64,000 nucleotides of DNA from a bacterium (GCA_009995455.1 JAACPJ010000004.1:62001-126000); one strand, 5' to 3'; shown: positions 1 to 9,486, numbered from the stretch's first letter. Numbers and translations are program-made. Notes: generated by a model not told the origin, from the letters alone.

Positions 1-630
1 CAAACCTCCCAAGACCGCTAACACAACTAAGTAAGTAAGCCAGGAGTCACCACCAGCCGTCGGCAAACTTTGATTACTACTCGCCGCTCGGGCGATAGTT
101 TGCGTTGGTGGAGCGGTGTTTATCGTTCGGTTGTTGACCACCGGCGTGGGATTTGACGGTGGCGTTACCACAGGTGCTGGCGTCGGTTGAGAGACGGGTG
201 CCGATTGTACCGGTTCTTCCAATTGGGGTAAATCGACCGTTTCAGAAATATCTTCAGCCGCGAAATCATCCCCTGTTCCAAATAAATCAGAGAAATTAAC
301 GGCTCCTGCACTTTCCTCTTTTACGCTCACTGCGGCCACTCGAATCGTTCCCGTCATAGAGGGATGTAATTCACAAATATAATCAAAGTTCCCCGCCTGA
401 TTAAAGACAAATTCATAAGTTTGGTTCGGGGCTAAGGTAGAACTGTTACCAAAAGCACCTTTAATAAGATGATCGGTTGTATCACGATTAATCCAACGCA
501 CCGTATCCCCCTGGTTAATATCAACCACTGCAGGCGTAAATCGCATTTCACTAATATCAATCTCTTGAGTCGCAGCAGAAGCCCAATTAAAAATCGCTAT
601 TCCAAACACCAGAAGTCCTAATTTCTTCAT
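1..630 (-). CDS. Secreted cupredoxin (amicyanin/plastocyanin-like), 3' end outside window
   Basis: The frame is open from the ATG at 630 to the window edge (210 codons), so the C-terminus is missing. Residues 1-20 form a signal peptide. The next ~80 residues are a blue-copper fold: a His in the segment TTDHLIKGAF and the Cys-x2-His-x2-Met cluster CELHPSM, the amicyanin spacing, giving all four expected copper ligands. A long Pro/Thr/Gln-rich linker follows, then LPTAGG and a hydrophobic stretch at the edge, which resembles a sortase-type or membrane anchor. Likely an extracytoplasmic one-electron carrier tethered to the envelope. Domain assignment is strong; the anchor type is inference because the tail is cut off. 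Confidence 0.85.
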   Translation of the reverse strand, partial: MKKLGLLVFGIAIFNWASAATQEIDISEMRFTPAVVDINQGDTVRWINRDTTDHLIKGAFGNSSTLAPNQTYEFVFNQAGNFDYICELHPSMTGTIRVAAVSVKEESAGAVNFSDLFGTGDDFAAEDISETVDLPQLEEPVQSAPVSQPTPAPVVTPPSNPTPVVNNRTINTAPPTQTIARAASSNQSLPTAGGDSWLTYLVVLAVLGGL

Positions 631-735
631 CTCATTGATTGTGTTTTAAAAAGCGCTAAGAGTCAAACCAGCCCGGCTTTACAATAAGAGCTAAATTGGG
701 AATAATTATGAAAAATATCCTTTCCTCATTTCTGT

Positions 736-1344
736 ATGAAAAACCCCGTTAGTGCTTTAATCAAAGATCAAATTCAAGCCCAATTTTACGCTCAAGCCGC
801 CAAAAAACTAAATTTAGATCTTGGTCAAAGCCAAGACTTAGTGGTCAAAGCCTTACCAACCTTAATTAAGGGCATGGCCATTAACACCCAAAGTAAAAAC
901 GGGGCCAAAGATCTATTTGGGGCTCTAACACAAAAAAAGCATGACGGAAATATTTTAGATTCAAACCAAGATTTTTTTGCCGATTCAAATTTAGATGAAG
1001 GGGATAAAATTTTAAAACACATCCTCGGTGACACCCGTGACGATATTGCCGCCGCCTTAGCCTTCGAAACCAAGACCGACACTCATACCGCAAAAAAAAC
1101 TTTAGCGGCCCTTTCACCGCTCGTAATGGGTGCTCTGGGGAAAGCGGTTCAGTCCAAAAAACTAAACGCCGACCAAGTCAGCAGTATTTTAAATATCGCT
1201 TTAAAAGAAAAAGATTTTGCCAAAGCTGGAAATCGAATTGCCCTGCTTATGCTCGATAAAAATAATAATGGTCAATACAAAGACGACTTATTTGAAATGG
1301 GCAAAGTATGGCTGAGCAAATTGCTGAGCAAAAAGAAGAAATGA
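736..1344 (+). CDS. DUF937 family protein with C-terminal EF-hand-like loop
   Basis: A 202-residue soluble protein with no signal peptide. Residues ~10-150 fit DUF937: a helical region with a GMAINTQSKNGAKDLFGAL segment, then ILKHILGD and LSPLVMGALGKAV. Near the C-terminus DKNNNGQYKDDL matches a calcium-binding EF-hand loop (D-x-N-x-N-G-x-x-x-D-D), a common end in this family. The biochemical function of DUF937 is not known. It is transcribed away from the cupredoxin at the window start. Confidence 0.75.
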   Translation: MKNPVSALIKDQIQAQFYAQAAKKLNLDLGQSQDLVVKALPTLIKGMAINTQSKNGAKDLFGALTQKKHDGNILDSNQDFFADSNLDEGDKILKHILGDTRDDIAAALAFETKTDTHTAKKTLAALSPLVMGALGKAVQSKKLNADQVSSILNIALKEKDFAKAGNRIALLMLDKNNNGQYKDDLFEMGKVWLSKLLSKKKK

Positions 1345-1381
1345 AATTCAGCTCATTAGGCTTTTAAAATAAGGATAAATC

Positions 1382-1390
1382 TGGTACAAT
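1382..1390 (+). promoter_or_regulatory. Extended -10 promoter element (TGGTACAAT)
   Basis: TG-G-TACAAT, an extended -10 match, lies 27 nt before the ATG of the NTF2-like gene at 1418. No convincing -35 is visible. Confidence 0.45.
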
Positions 1391-1417
1391 GCTTAGATTT
1401 ATTTCTGAAACTTTAAA

Positions 1418-1924
1418 ATGCATCAACAAGTACAACAATGGGTTAAGGTGAGTGCTAATTTAAAAAAGAACTTAGAAATTTGGGTTGAAGCAAACCAGCA
1501 ATTAGACGTCGAAAAAATTACCGAACTCTACCATCCAAAAGCTCGAGTTTTTCCAGCTTATGGATCTTTAAAAGTTGGACATGCTGAAATCAAAGAAGCT
1601 ATTTCAAAGATTCGTTTAGAAAAACTCACGTTAAATTATGGATCACTTTCTTACAATACTGACGAAAATATTGTCGAAGGTGAGTACGAATATCAACTAC
1701 AGCACGGTGAAGTGCGAAATGTGAATTTTGCGATGAAGTTTGATTCTAAAAATCTAATCGTTGAACACGCTTCAGCCCCTGTTAAAGCGGGTAAATGGAA
1801 GCTCAAAAATGAAGTTTCAATTTGTACTTTACTTACCGCAGCCACGGTGCAATCAGTTCTAAAAAAATCTGAAAACACGACAAGTTTTATGAATTTTACG
1901 CAAAAACTAAAACCAAAGAAATAA
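1418..1924 (+). CDS. NTF2-like / SnoaL-like domain protein
   Basis: 168 residues without a signal peptide. The region ~15-130 has the pattern of NTF2-fold proteins: an N-terminal helix with W and N, then ITELYHPKARVFPAYGSLKVG and later EGEYEYQL and an NVNFAMKFD strand. NTF2-like domains bind small ligands or act as enzymes or association domains, and nothing here identifies a ligand. The basic C-terminal ~40 residues are extra. Its last 29 bp overlap the convergent gene at 1896. Family call is by pattern only. Confidence 0.55.
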   Translation: MHQQVQQWVKVSANLKKNLEIWVEANQQLDVEKITELYHPKARVFPAYGSLKVGHAEIKEAISKIRLEKLTLNYGSLSYNTDENIVEGEYEYQLQHGEVRNVNFAMKFDSKNLIVEHASAPVKAGKWKLKNEVSICTLLTAATVQSVLKKSENTTSFMNFTQKLKPKK

Positions 1925-2093
1925 CGAAAAAAGTAGCCAAAACAAGTAAAAACACGGCCGAGACGATCAAAATCGAATAGTCGTAAATAGAAGGATAAGA
2001 CTTAAAAATTATTCTCACTCTTTTAAGCAGCATCAAATTATAAATAATAAGGCCTGCCAACGTGAACCAAATAAATAAATCAATAAAAGACAT
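1896..2093 (-). CDS. Small two-helix membrane protein
   Basis: 65 residues with two predicted transmembrane helices (about 5-25 and 40-62) joined by a basic loop (LKRVRIIFKSYPS). It starts at 2093, the last base of the upstream bPH-domain gene (TAATG overlap), so the two are probably translationally coupled. No family recognised. Confidence 0.6.
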   Translation of the reverse strand: MSFIDLFIWFTLAGLIIYNLMLLKRVRIIFKSYPSIYDYSILIVSAVFLLVLATFFVISLVLVFA

Positions 2094-2662
2094 TATTTTG
2101 AAGCATAATATTTAAGAATTTTCAATGCCTGTTCAGGTCTACGGGCGCGGTGAATGGTTAACTTATCAGTCGATTCTACCTCTTTTACAATCGTTGATAA
2201 GTTTAAATCGGCGTAATTAAACACATAACTAAGCAAGCCTTTGCGCGATAAATCAAAGGTATTTAGACGTCCAAGCTCAAAGCTTTCATGGCGTTGGCGC
2301 AGCATGTTTTTGAAAAAAAATAACTGTAATGTTTCTGGGAATACTAAAGCCACATTGAGTCGCCAATAAACATAACTGCCTAAAATTGTATTTATCACAA
2401 AAAACAAAAAACACAGCTGTAATAAACGAATTTCGGTACTCGAAATAGCCTCGGTCGGAAAAAACAGCAAAATAAGTCCAAAGGGTAACAACACAAAAAA
2501 CTGGGTAAACATACGCCATAAAACAAACACCGGGTGTTGGTAAATAACATAAGCCGGCGTTGGTTGTTCGGGCACATAGGCCTTGGTGTGATGCTTTTTG
2601 GCCGCTTTCACCATTTTATCAATCGTGGGCGTTTTTACCGTTTGTTTAAACTTTTTAGCCAT
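2093..2662 (-). CDS. Membrane protein with bacterial PH-like domain
   Basis: 189 residues: a basic cytoplasmic N-terminus (~1-45), two transmembrane helices (~46-100), then a segment resembling a bPH2/YdbS-type domain (YWRLNVALVFPETLQLFF, SFELGRLNTFDLSRKGLLSY, NYADLNLSTI) that ends with a helix HRARRPEQALKIL. Such proteins are common in CPR genomes; their role is unknown. A TATAGT hexamer lies 11 nt before the ATG. Upstream of and overlapping the small membrane gene at 1896. Confidence 0.6.
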   Translation of the reverse strand: MAKKFKQTVKTPTIDKMVKAAKKHHTKAYVPEQPTPAYVIYQHPVFVLWRMFTQFFVLLPFGLILLFFPTEAISSTEIRLLQLCFLFFVINTILGSYVYWRLNVALVFPETLQLFFFKNMLRQRHESFELGRLNTFDLSRKGLLSYVFNYADLNLSTIVKEVESTDKLTIHRARRPEQALKILKYYASK

Positions 2663-2710
2663 AAGTATTAATAACTATAGAACTTATTAACTAAAACTGC
2701 ACGTAGTTTG

Positions 2711-2908
2711 TTAAAACAAATCAGAAAGCGAAGCGCGACTAATCACCATAATCCACAACTGTATTAAAAAATAAAACGCGGCCACAATAATAACCCAACC
2801 GGTCGGATCACCAATGGTTCTTTTAAAAAGACGCTGTTGCCAGGTATCTTTAGGCGGTTCAATTTTTTTGGGAGTTTCGGTTTTCAGCTTTTTTTGTGGT
2901 TGGGGCAT
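2711..2908 (-). CDS. Small single-pass membrane protein with Lys/Pro-rich N-terminus
   Basis: 65 residues: residues 1-30 are rich in Lys and Pro and presumably cytoplasmic; residues ~38-58 form one transmembrane helix (GWVIIVAAFYFLIQLWIMVI). It lies between the bPH membrane gene and an unknown gene, all on the minus strand. Not recognised. Confidence 0.6.
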   Translation of the reverse strand: MPQPQKKLKTETPKKIEPPKDTWQQRLFKRTIGDPTGWVIIVAAFYFLIQLWIMVISRASLSDLF

Positions 2909-2919
2909 GTGGTTTTATC

Positions 2920-3219
2920 TTAGCCTATAACAGAACGTACTTCATGTTCAATTCGTCGTATTAAATACGAACCTCGAACCCGTGCAAACCAATCACTAAT
3001 TGTAGATGACACCGTTGGAATTTCTTCAAAATTAAAAGCAAAAGTAATAGGTTCAGTATCATTTTTTTGAACGCCATTCTCATGCAAAACCTTTTCTACT
3101 AAAACCGATACGCCCCCTTCTCGACCATACTCATTTACCACCGCATCAAGCTCTGCATCTTCAAATCGACTCGAAAATTTTTCTCCGCCCTCAAGTGAAA
3201 CCGTTAACATGGTAGGCAT
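2920..3219 (-). CDS. Hypothetical protein, 99 aa
   Basis: Soluble and acidic, with no recognised motif. ATG codons at 3219 and 3210 are both in frame. A TATAAA hexamer one nt before the first ATG argues for starting at the second (MLTVSLEGGEK), since transcription would begin near there. Eleven bp beyond its stop is the next minus-strand gene. Confidence 0.55.
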   Translation of the reverse strand: MPTMLTVSLEGGEKFSSRFEDAELDAVVNEYGREGGVSVLVEKVLHENGVQKNDTEPITFAFNFEEIPTVSSTISDWFARVRGSYLIRRIEHEVRSVIG

Positions 3220-3266
3220 GTTTATAAGGTTAAAATAGAAGGCTTTAGAAGTAAATAGAAAAAAAG

Positions 3267-3791
3267 CTACTCTGCAACTTTAAGTGCAAATGGCTTTGAA
3301 ACTCTTACAAGTTCTTGATCTAAAAAGTCTAACCAAGCCGGCAAAGCGGCTTCAATCCCCTCTGCTTCAAACTGCGCAAAAGCAACTTGAGCGGTCTCTA
3401 ACCTTCTTTTTAAACTCAAAAAACCTTCTGGAACACTCGACTCTGAAACGGGCCTAGAGTGTGCCAAATCAGATAAAAAAACAAAGGGAATAACGCTTTC
3501 ACATCGGTCTTTTACCGATGATACGAGACTGACCGTATCGTGCAAAGCAAAATGGGTTAAAGGCGCTTCAACCACGAGCAACGTATTTTTTGCTTTTGGC
3601 CTGTTATTTAAAGCATCTAATATAAAAGCGGCATCCCAGGCTCCGTAAAGGCGAAAATCATCTGGAAATAACTGCGCCAGCCGCTCTCGCGTTGGATTCA
3701 AAAAATGACCTTCAAAACGACTCCCTCGTTCTTGAGTATGCACGCCCCGAAAAGCATAAACCACTTCGACAGATTTTTCACGACACTTCAT
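3267..3791 (-). CDS. Hypothetical protein, 174 aa
   Basis: Soluble, no signal peptide, no family recognised. It alternates hydrophobic strands (TLLVVEAPLTHFAL, VIPFVFLSDLAH) with charged helices, suggesting an alpha/beta fold. The start at 3791 is supported by a complete promoter placed for a leaderless transcript (see 3799-3828). Confidence 0.6.
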   Translation of the reverse strand: MKCREKSVEVVYAFRGVHTQERGSRFEGHFLNPTRERLAQLFPDDFRLYGAWDAAFILDALNNRPKAKNTLLVVEAPLTHFALHDTVSLVSSVKDRCESVIPFVFLSDLAHSRPVSESSVPEGFLSLKRRLETAQVAFAQFEAEGIEAALPAWLDFLDQELVRVSKPFALKVAE

Positions 3792-3798
3792 TGAAGTG

Positions 3799-3828
3799 AA
3801 TATATAAACACAATTTATAATAGGTCAA
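3799..3828 (-). promoter_or_regulatory. Sigma-70 promoter directly abutting a start codon
   Basis: Minus strand: -35 TTGACC (3828-3823), 18-nt spacer, -10 TATATT (3804-3799), then 7 nt to the ATG at 3791. The expected transcription start coincides with the start codon, so the mRNA should be leaderless. Confidence 0.7.
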
Positions 3829-3892
3829 TATATTGAAATTTAAAATACAAACTTGAGTTAAAAATCTGTTAAAAAACTCTAACAAAGAAGTC

Positions 3893-3911
3893 ATTCTGGC
3901 TTGCCCAGAAT
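3893..3911. repeat. Short inverted repeat (hairpin)
   Basis: ATTCTGG (3893-3899) and CCAGAAT (3905-3911) form a 7-bp stem with a 5-nt loop in the gene-free stretch 3829-4072. No poly-T tail follows, so it is not a convincing terminator. Confidence 0.45.
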
Positions 3912-3994
3912 CTGGCAACTTACAAGCCCCTTTTAAAGTGATTATCGGATCCTCGACAAGCGAGGATAAGGAAGTGGAGGTATTATTTCAGCGA

Positions 3995-4041
3995 AGAGTT
4001 CGAACTTCTAAGCGCAACCTATTTTTTAAAGTTCGAACTCT
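3995..4041. repeat. 13-bp inverted repeat built from two AGTTCGAACT palindromes
   Basis: AGAGTTCGAACTT (3995-4007) and AAGTTCGAACTCT (4029-4041) are exact reverse complements; each arm also contains the self-palindromic decamer AGTTCGAACT. The 21-bp interval carries no gene. It could be a cruciform, a tandem operator pair or a remnant of a mobile repeat. No evidence separates these. Confidence 0.6.
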
Positions 4042-4072
4042 GCTGTCCCGTCATTCTTCGTAGAGAGAATCT

Positions 4073-4639
4073 TTAGTTTTTTGCTATTTTAAAACGAATA
4101 CCACTAACCTTCAATTCACGGTTTAAATTGAAACTCGTAGCGACTTCTTTATCTCTCTCTAAAACCTTACCTCTAACTTTTGAGAAATTTACGCACTCAA
4201 TTTTTATTGTTGCAGGGTCATTAGACTTTATAGAAAATGGAGCTTGACTCATTGGCGGAATTTCATGAATTTGAATAAAGATACATTTTTTATTAGTTTT
4301 TGTATCTACGGCATCCAATCCGAAGTAGCTATAATCCCATCGAACATCAGAAAACTCCACCGAATCAATCTTTGAGTTATCAAAGCAATGCTTGATCTCA
4401 AAATTTTTACTTTCGACCTCTTGTTCATCGAAAAAAAGTATAATTTGCACATCAAAAAGTGATTTGCTTGATTTATTTTCTACGGTAAAGAACATTCTCT
4501 GTTTCCAAGAGGATGCTTCAAAAACTATTTTATTTGGAGTAATCTTCACATTCCATTTTGGGAAAAAGAAAGATAGAATACTGCGTAAATTTTTTAAACC
4601 AAAGATTAAAATATCTAATATACTCATTAACTTTCTCAC
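4073..4639 (-). CDS. Hypothetical protein, 188 aa, membrane-associated N-terminus
   Basis: An N-terminal hydrophobic/amphipathic stretch (~5-27) is followed by an apparently all-beta domain rich in Lys, Asn and Phe. No family recognised. The GTG at 4639 overlaps the clpB stop (GTGA), which suggests coupling; an in-frame ATG at 4627 is an alternative. Its Lys/Asn-rich composition differs from clpB, which may hint at recent acquisition. Confidence 0.6.
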   Translation of the reverse strand: MRKLMSILDILIFGLKNLRSILSFFFPKWNVKITPNKIVFEASSWKQRMFFTVENKSSKSLFDVQIILFFDEQEVESKNFEIKHCFDNSKIDSVEFSDVRWDYSYFGLDAVDTKTNKKCIFIQIHEIPPMSQAPFSIKSNDPATIKIECVNFSKVRGKVLERDKEVATSFNLNRELKVSGIRFKIAKN

Positions 4640-7179
4640 TTAAATTCTAATTTTCCTTCGCCCCCTTCCACTTTAATGGTTAGGCCATTTTTGTCCCCCA
4701 CCTCTAAAAGTTTTAAAGCTAACGGATTTAACAACTCTCGTTCAATCGCCCGTTTTAATGGACGCGCGCCAAAGGCTGGGTCAAAACCAACCGTCACTAA
4801 ATAATCTTTAGCACTTGGTTCAAGTTCAAGGGTAATGCCTTGATTGGCTTGCAGGCGTTTAATTAAAGCGGCTAATTGTAAATCAAGAATTTGGTGAATA
4901 TGCGTTTTGCCGAGTGGATGAAAACCCACAATTTCATCTAACCGGTTTAAAAACTCGGGTCTAAAATATTCGGTTAAATTTTCTCGCATGGTTTTTTCGG
5001 CGGGCATGGCTTCTTCATTAAACATTTCTGCCAATAAATTGGAGGTAAAAATAATAATCGTGTTTTTAAAATTCACTTTTCGTCCTTTGCTGTCTGTTAC
5101 ATGACCGTCATCTAAAATTTGTAAGAAAATATTAAACACATCGCGGTGCGCTTTTTCAATTTCATCAAACAACAACACGCTGTAAGGCCGACGACGCACT
5201 TTTTCGGTTAGCTGTCCGCCATCATCGTGTCCCACATAACCCGGTGGCGCACCAATCATTTTAGCCGTGCTGTGAGATTCCATGTATTCCGACATATCAA
5301 AGCGCAACAAAGCGTCGGGCGAATCAAACATGAGTTTGGCTAACGCTTTAGCGAGTTCAGTTTTTCCGACTCCCGTGGGTCCAAGAAATAAAAACGAACC
5401 AACCGGTCGATCTTCGGCGCCAAGCCCCGCCCGGTTACGCCGAATAGCGTTACTCACCGCTGAAATCGCTTTAGCCTGCCCAATCAGGTTTTCATGCAAA
5501 TTAGCCTCTAACTGCGTCAGTTTTTCAGATTCTGTTTCGGTCAGTTTAGCGGCCGGAATTCCGGTCCAACGGGCAATAATATCGGCGATATCGTTTTCGG
5601 TAATAGCTTCACGCAGTAATTTTTTACCGCCCGTTTTCGCATTTAGTTTTTCAATTTCCGCTAAAACTTCTGGAATTCTCCCGTGTTTCAGTTCAGCGGC
5701 TTTAGCGTAATCGGCGTCTTTTTCGGCTCGTTCTGCTTCAAAGCGCAAAGCCTCTAGTTTTTCTTTAGCTTCATTTAAATCATTCACACTCCCCTTTTCC
5801 ATTAACCATTCTGATTCAATGTTTTTCAGTTCGTCTTTTAAATCAGCAATCGCTTTCTCCGTTTTTTTCAATTTTTCGGGCTTGGTATTTTCTTTCATTA
5901 AAGCCGCTCGCTCAATCTCAAGCGTTACTAATTGCCGTTTTACATTACTGACCGCTTCGGGTTCCGATTCCATTTCAAGTTTTAATTTACTCATGGCTTC
6001 ATCCACCAAATCAATCGCCTTATCGGGCAACTTTCTATCAGGCAAATATCGCATCGATAAATTTACGGCGGCGATTAAAGCGTCATCGGTAATACTTACC
6101 CGATGATGCAATTCGTATTTTTCACGAATCCCCCGCAAAATCGCTAGGGCTTCTTCAAAGCTCGGTTCATCCACAATAACGGGTTGAAATCGTCGTTCGA
6201 GCGCCGCATCTTTTTCTATGTACTTCCGGTATTCGGTTAAAGTGGTCGCCCCCACGCAATGCAAAGTGCCACGAGCCAAAGCCGGTTTTAATAAATTCCC
6301 CGCGTCCATAGAACCCTCGGCTGCGCCGGCGCCAACAATGGTGTGCAATTCATCAATAAACAAAATCACGCGGCCTTCCGCTTTTTCAAGGGCTTTTAAA
6401 ACGTTCTTCAAGCGATCTTCAAACTCACCTCGGAATTTTGCCCCGGCGACTAATGCCGCTAAATCAAGCGATAGCACTCTTTTATTCTTCAAACTGTCTG
6501 GTACTTCCCCTTGGTAGATTTTAACGGCTAAACCTTCCGCAATGGCCGTTTTTCCAACCCCTGGGTCTCCGACGAGCACGGGATTATTTTTGGTTCGACG
6601 CGAAAGTATTTGAATCGCACGACGAATTTCATCATCCCGACCAATAATCGGGTCAATTTTCCCCTGCTCGGCCAAAGCCGTAAAATCAACGGTAAACTTA
6701 TCTAACGCTTCAAGCTTATCGTGGCCTTCTGCCGAATCAATCGTTTCTCCGTTTCGTAACTCTAGCAAAGCAGACTCAACGGCTTTGGCCGTTAAGCCTA
6801 ATTTTTCTAAAGCCGTTTTAGTGTTAGAACTCCCCTGCAGCAAAGCCAGAAATAAATGATCCACCGCTAAATATTGGTCTTTCAATTTACTTTGAATTTT
6901 TTCTGCTCCAGACATCATGTTTGAAAAATCACGTGAAGGCTGTCGAACCGCCCCCTCAACTTTAGGAAAATGACTCACTCGTTCTTCAACCAAGTTTTTA
7001 ATTTCAGAAACTTGGAGACCTAGTTTTTGAATAATTTTTCGGACAAAAGAATTTTCATCTTTTAAAACGGCCACTAACCAATGATCAAGCTCAATGGTTC
7101 CGGCTTGATTTTCATCGGCTATTTTCTGGGTAGCGACAATTGATTCGGCTGCCGTAGTCGTCCATTTATCAAAGTTCAT
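4636..7179 (-). CDS. clpB: ATP-dependent disaggregase ClpB
   Basis: 847 residues, near the usual ClpB length. Order: N-domain (1-150), AAA+ 1 with Walker A GDPGVGKT at 204-211 and Walker [11 protein letters not shown], a middle coiled-coil domain rich in Glu/Lys (~390-520), AAA+ 2 with GPTGVGKT and [11 protein letters not shown], and a C-terminal D2-small domain. It rescues aggregated proteins with DnaK in the cytoplasm. A TATAAC hexamer lies 9 nt before the ATG, and no heat-shock CIRCE or HrcA site is visible. Its stop overlaps the start of the following unknown gene. Confidence 0.97.
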   Translation of the reverse strand: MNFDKWTTTAAESIVATQKIADENQAGTIELDHWLVAVLKDENSFVRKIIQKLGLQVSEIKNLVEERVSHFPKVEGAVRQPSRDFSNMMSGAEKIQSKLKDQYLAVDHLFLALLQGSSNTKTALEKLGLTAKAVESALLELRNGETIDSAEGHDKLEALDKFTVDFTALAEQGKIDPIIGRDDEIRRAIQILSRRTKNNPVLVGDPGVGKTAIAEGLAVKIYQGEVPDSLKNKRVLSLDLAALVAGAKFRGEFEDRLKNVLKALEKAEGRVILFIDELHTIVGAGAAEGSMDAGNLLKPALARGTLHCVGATTLTEYRKYIEKDAALERRFQPVIVDEPSFEEALAILRGIREKYELHHRVSITDDALIAAVNLSMRYLPDRKLPDKAIDLVDEAMSKLKLEMESEPEAVSNVKRQLVTLEIERAALMKENTKPEKLKKTEKAIADLKDELKNIESEWLMEKGSVNDLNEAKEKLEALRFEAERAEKDADYAKAAELKHGRIPEVLAEIEKLNAKTGGKKLLREAITENDIADIIARWTGIPAAKLTETESEKLTQLEANLHENLIGQAKAISAVSNAIRRNRAGLGAEDRPVGSFLFLGPTGVGKTELAKALAKLMFDSPDALLRFDMSEYMESHSTAKMIGAPPGYVGHDDGGQLTEKVRRRPYSVLLFDEIEKAHRDVFNIFLQILDDGHVTDSKGRKVNFKNTIIIFTSNLLAEMFNEEAMPAEKTMRENLTEYFRPEFLNRLDEIVGFHPLGKTHIHQILDLQLAALIKRLQANQGITLELEPSAKDYLVTVGFDPAFGARPLKRAIERELLNPLALKLLEVGDKNGLTIKVEGGEGKLEFK

Positions 7180-7189
7180 GTTTTGTGAG

Positions 7190-7390
7190 TTATAAAGTTC
7201 TGCTGCTTTTAATAATTAATTCAGGTTCAAATTCTCTGGAAATTCCGCGCCTATTTTCTGGTATTTTTTCAACTTTTAGAATTTCGGTAATTATGTTTTC
7301 ACCGCCTAGGCTACTAAACCAAGGACTAATTGTTTGTCCCAAACCTAAAGGCAATAAAACCGTGGCCAACAATTTTTTTTTGTTTTTCAT
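7190..7390 (-). CDS. Possible short secreted peptide, 66 aa
   Basis: Starts MKNKKK and has a weakly hydrophobic run to ~residue 25 that could be a signal or anchor; the rest is charged. It lies 10 bp upstream of clpB on the same strand. An open frame on the opposite strand covers the same bases, and neither has a recognisable domain, so this is a tentative gene. Confidence 0.35.
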   Translation of the reverse strand: MKNKKKLLATVLLPLGLGQTISPWFSSLGGENIITEILKVEKIPENRRGISREFEPELIIKSSRTL

Positions 7391-7506
7391 AGTTTGTTTT
7401 AACCTTAAATTAGCAATCTACATAATATACTGCTAATTTCTTAAAATCAAATAAATTTTGGCAAGCTGTATTTACCACAAAAATAAAAAAGTTAAGATGA
7501 AATTTG

Positions 7507-8595
7507 ATGACTCCAACAAATATTCAATATCGAATTCATACGCAGTTTATAATTGTCGTAACGCTGATACTACTCGGTTTAGTTTTTTATCTCGTTAGCC
7601 CTTTTATTGCGACCCTATTTATTGCGGCCGTAATTGTAACCGCCCTAAACCCAGTGCATCGTTGGCTACAGAAAAAAATAAAATCGCGCTTTTTATGCGC
7701 CATGCTTATGTGGGTTGGGATTGTCTTGCTATTTGTGATTCCCAGTACCGTTTTAATTTGGCTTTTACTAAAAGAAACCGCGGGTGTTTCAACCCAAATT
7801 AGTAATGCCGCTACCCAACTCCCCTCCTATTTAGATACCTTGCCCGAAAAAATTGCGCCCTATTTACCCGCCGGTTCACAATGGCAAAATCAACTGAGTA
7901 GTAACAACCTCAGTAAGTTAGCTGCTGATGTTTTTAGCCAAATGAGCACCTCTCTATTACGCTCAGCAACGAGCTTTATTACAGGCCTTTCACTTCTATT
8001 CCTGCATTTAATAATTTTTCTTTTCGCGCTTTTTTATCTGTTATTTGATGGAAATCGACTGCTAAAATATGTAAAAAAATTACTCCCTTTAGCTGAAAAA
8101 CAGAAAAAAGAACTCGTACAAAAATCGACTGATTTAATGCAATCGATCATTTATGGAATTTTTGGAGCCGCTTTAGCCCAAGGTTCGCTTGTCGGAGTCG
8201 GGCTCACCTTAATCGGGGTTCCAAACCCAATTTTCTGGGGCACTATCGCTATTTTACTCGCCCCGATGCCTTACGTGGGAGTCGGATTAATTTGGGTCCC
8301 CGTAGTACTCTGGTTGTTTGCGACTTCACAATGGGGGGCCGGAATTTTCTTTCTCGCTTGGTGTTTAATTTTTGTCATAAATATCGATAATATTATTAAA
8401 CCTTACCTTATTGGGGCTCGCAGTTTACTCCATCCATTTGCCGTTATGCTGGTTATTTTGGGCGGCGTTTTAACGCTTGGTTTTAAAGGTTTAATTTTTG
8501 GTCCTTTAATTCTGACACTTTTAATTGCCTTCTTACACATTTATCAATTGGAGTTTGCCAGCAAAAAAATAGACCCAAGGAAAAGTCTTAAATAG
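7507..8595 (+). CDS. AI-2E family permease (PerM/YdiK-like)
   Basis: 362 residues with about eight transmembrane helices in the UPF0118 arrangement: two N-terminal helices, a soluble segment (~90-150), and a C-terminal helical bundle with GxxLxGVPNPIFWG and NxxKPYLIG signatures. Family members export autoinducer-2-like or other small molecules, or act as Na+/H+ antiporters; the substrate here is unknown. The ATG at 7507 is preferred over the TTG just before it. Its end overlaps the convergent apbE by 8 bp. Confidence 0.9.
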   Translation: MTPTNIQYRIHTQFIIVVTLILLGLVFYLVSPFIATLFIAAVIVTALNPVHRWLQKKIKSRFLCAMLMWVGIVLLFVIPSTVLIWLLLKETAGVSTQISNAATQLPSYLDTLPEKIAPYLPAGSQWQNQLSSNNLSKLAADVFSQMSTSLLRSATSFITGLSLLFLHLIIFLFALFYLLFDGNRLLKYVKKLLPLAEKQKKELVQKSTDLMQSIIYGIFGAALAQGSLVGVGLTLIGVPNPIFWGTIAILLAPMPYVGVGLIWVPVVLWLFATSQWGAGIFFLAWCLIFVINIDNIIKPYLIGARSLLHPFAVMLVILGGVLTLGFKGLIFGPLILTLLIAFLHIYQLEFASKKIDPRKSLK

Positions 8596-9481
8596 TGTAA
8601 AGGTTCGCCTTAAAATGAGGCGAACGCCAAACTTTGCCTTCGGCTGAAATTAACATAATTTCTAAATCAGGATTGATAAGGTTTAATTTTGCCCATTCTA
8701 ATTGGGCCTTTTTAAAGCCCATCACAAACAAAGCCGTACAGAGGGCATCCGCCACTAATCCACTAATATTTTTTTGGACATATACGGCAGACATTTCTTG
8801 CGCCGGCAATTGAGGTTCAATATCAATTAAATGGTGAAAATCGCCCCATTTACGCCTAGAGGGTGAGGAGGCACATATAAAGCCATTATAGTTTTCAATT
8901 TCCCCAATAACACGAGTATTAAGCCGAGGATCTTCTAAAAAAATTTTAAAGGGTTCGTACTTATCTGCCGTCGAAACCAGCAAGTCACCACCAGCGTTTA
9001 CCAAGTATTGATCTACTTTAAATGATTTCAAAATATTTAGGCATTGATCTAAAAAATAACCTTTTCCAAAGCAGCCAAAATCAACGGGCACATTAATACG
9101 CACCAATCCGGGCTTGGTTTCGAGAGTTAATGATTCAAATTTTCTAAAATCCGCCGAAGCTTTTAAACCATAATATTTATCGTATCCCCAATGATTAAGT
9201 AAATTTGTAACTCCAAAATCTAACAGCCCATGAGTTTGCTTTGTTAGACTTGAGGCCTGGTTAAGTAAAAAAAGAAACTCTTCATCAACGGGCGACCATT
9301 GATTCAAATTTTGATTTAACACACTCAAATCTGAGCTATCTATAAATCGCGAAAACTTTTGCTCTATCCTTAGGGCTTCTTCTTTAAGAATTTCAAAAAC
9401 TTCAGTAAAAAAAGCCTCAGGCAATTCAATATGTATCAAAGTGCCCAAGGCTTCAAATTCTCCTATTTTGGTTTTTAGCAT
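8588..9481 (-). CDS. apbE: FAD:protein FMN transferase ApbE
   Basis: 297 residues matching the ApbE fold: DFGVTNLLNHWGYD, the GCFGKGYFLDQ nucleotide-binding segment, VNAGGDLLVS, and the C-terminal ISGLVADALCTALFVMG motif. ApbE cleaves FAD and attaches FMN through a phosphoester to Thr or Ser of target proteins outside the membrane. The natural target is encoded 5 bp upstream: a lipoprotein with an FMN_bind-like SGSSLT site. No clear signal peptide is visible, so it may act before or during export, or have unusual targeting. Confidence 0.93.
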   Translation of the reverse strand: MLKTKIGEFEALGTLIHIELPEAFFTEVFEILKEEALRIEQKFSRFIDSSDLSVLNQNLNQWSPVDEEFLFLLNQASSLTKQTHGLLDFGVTNLLNHWGYDKYYGLKASADFRKFESLTLETKPGLVRINVPVDFGCFGKGYFLDQCLNILKSFKVDQYLVNAGGDLLVSTADKYEPFKIFLEDPRLNTRVIGEIENYNGFICASSPSRRKWGDFHHLIDIEPQLPAQEMSAVYVQKNISGLVADALCTALFVMGFKKAQLEWAKLNLINPDLEIMLISAEGKVWRSPHFKANLYTI

Positions 9482-9486
9482 AAAGC

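Noticed and set aside
7185-7436. Plus-strand ORF of 83 residues upstream of the AI-2E permease
   Set aside because: No domain, and the opposite strand is equally open; it overlaps the clpB upstream region. I kept the minus-strand peptide only tentatively.
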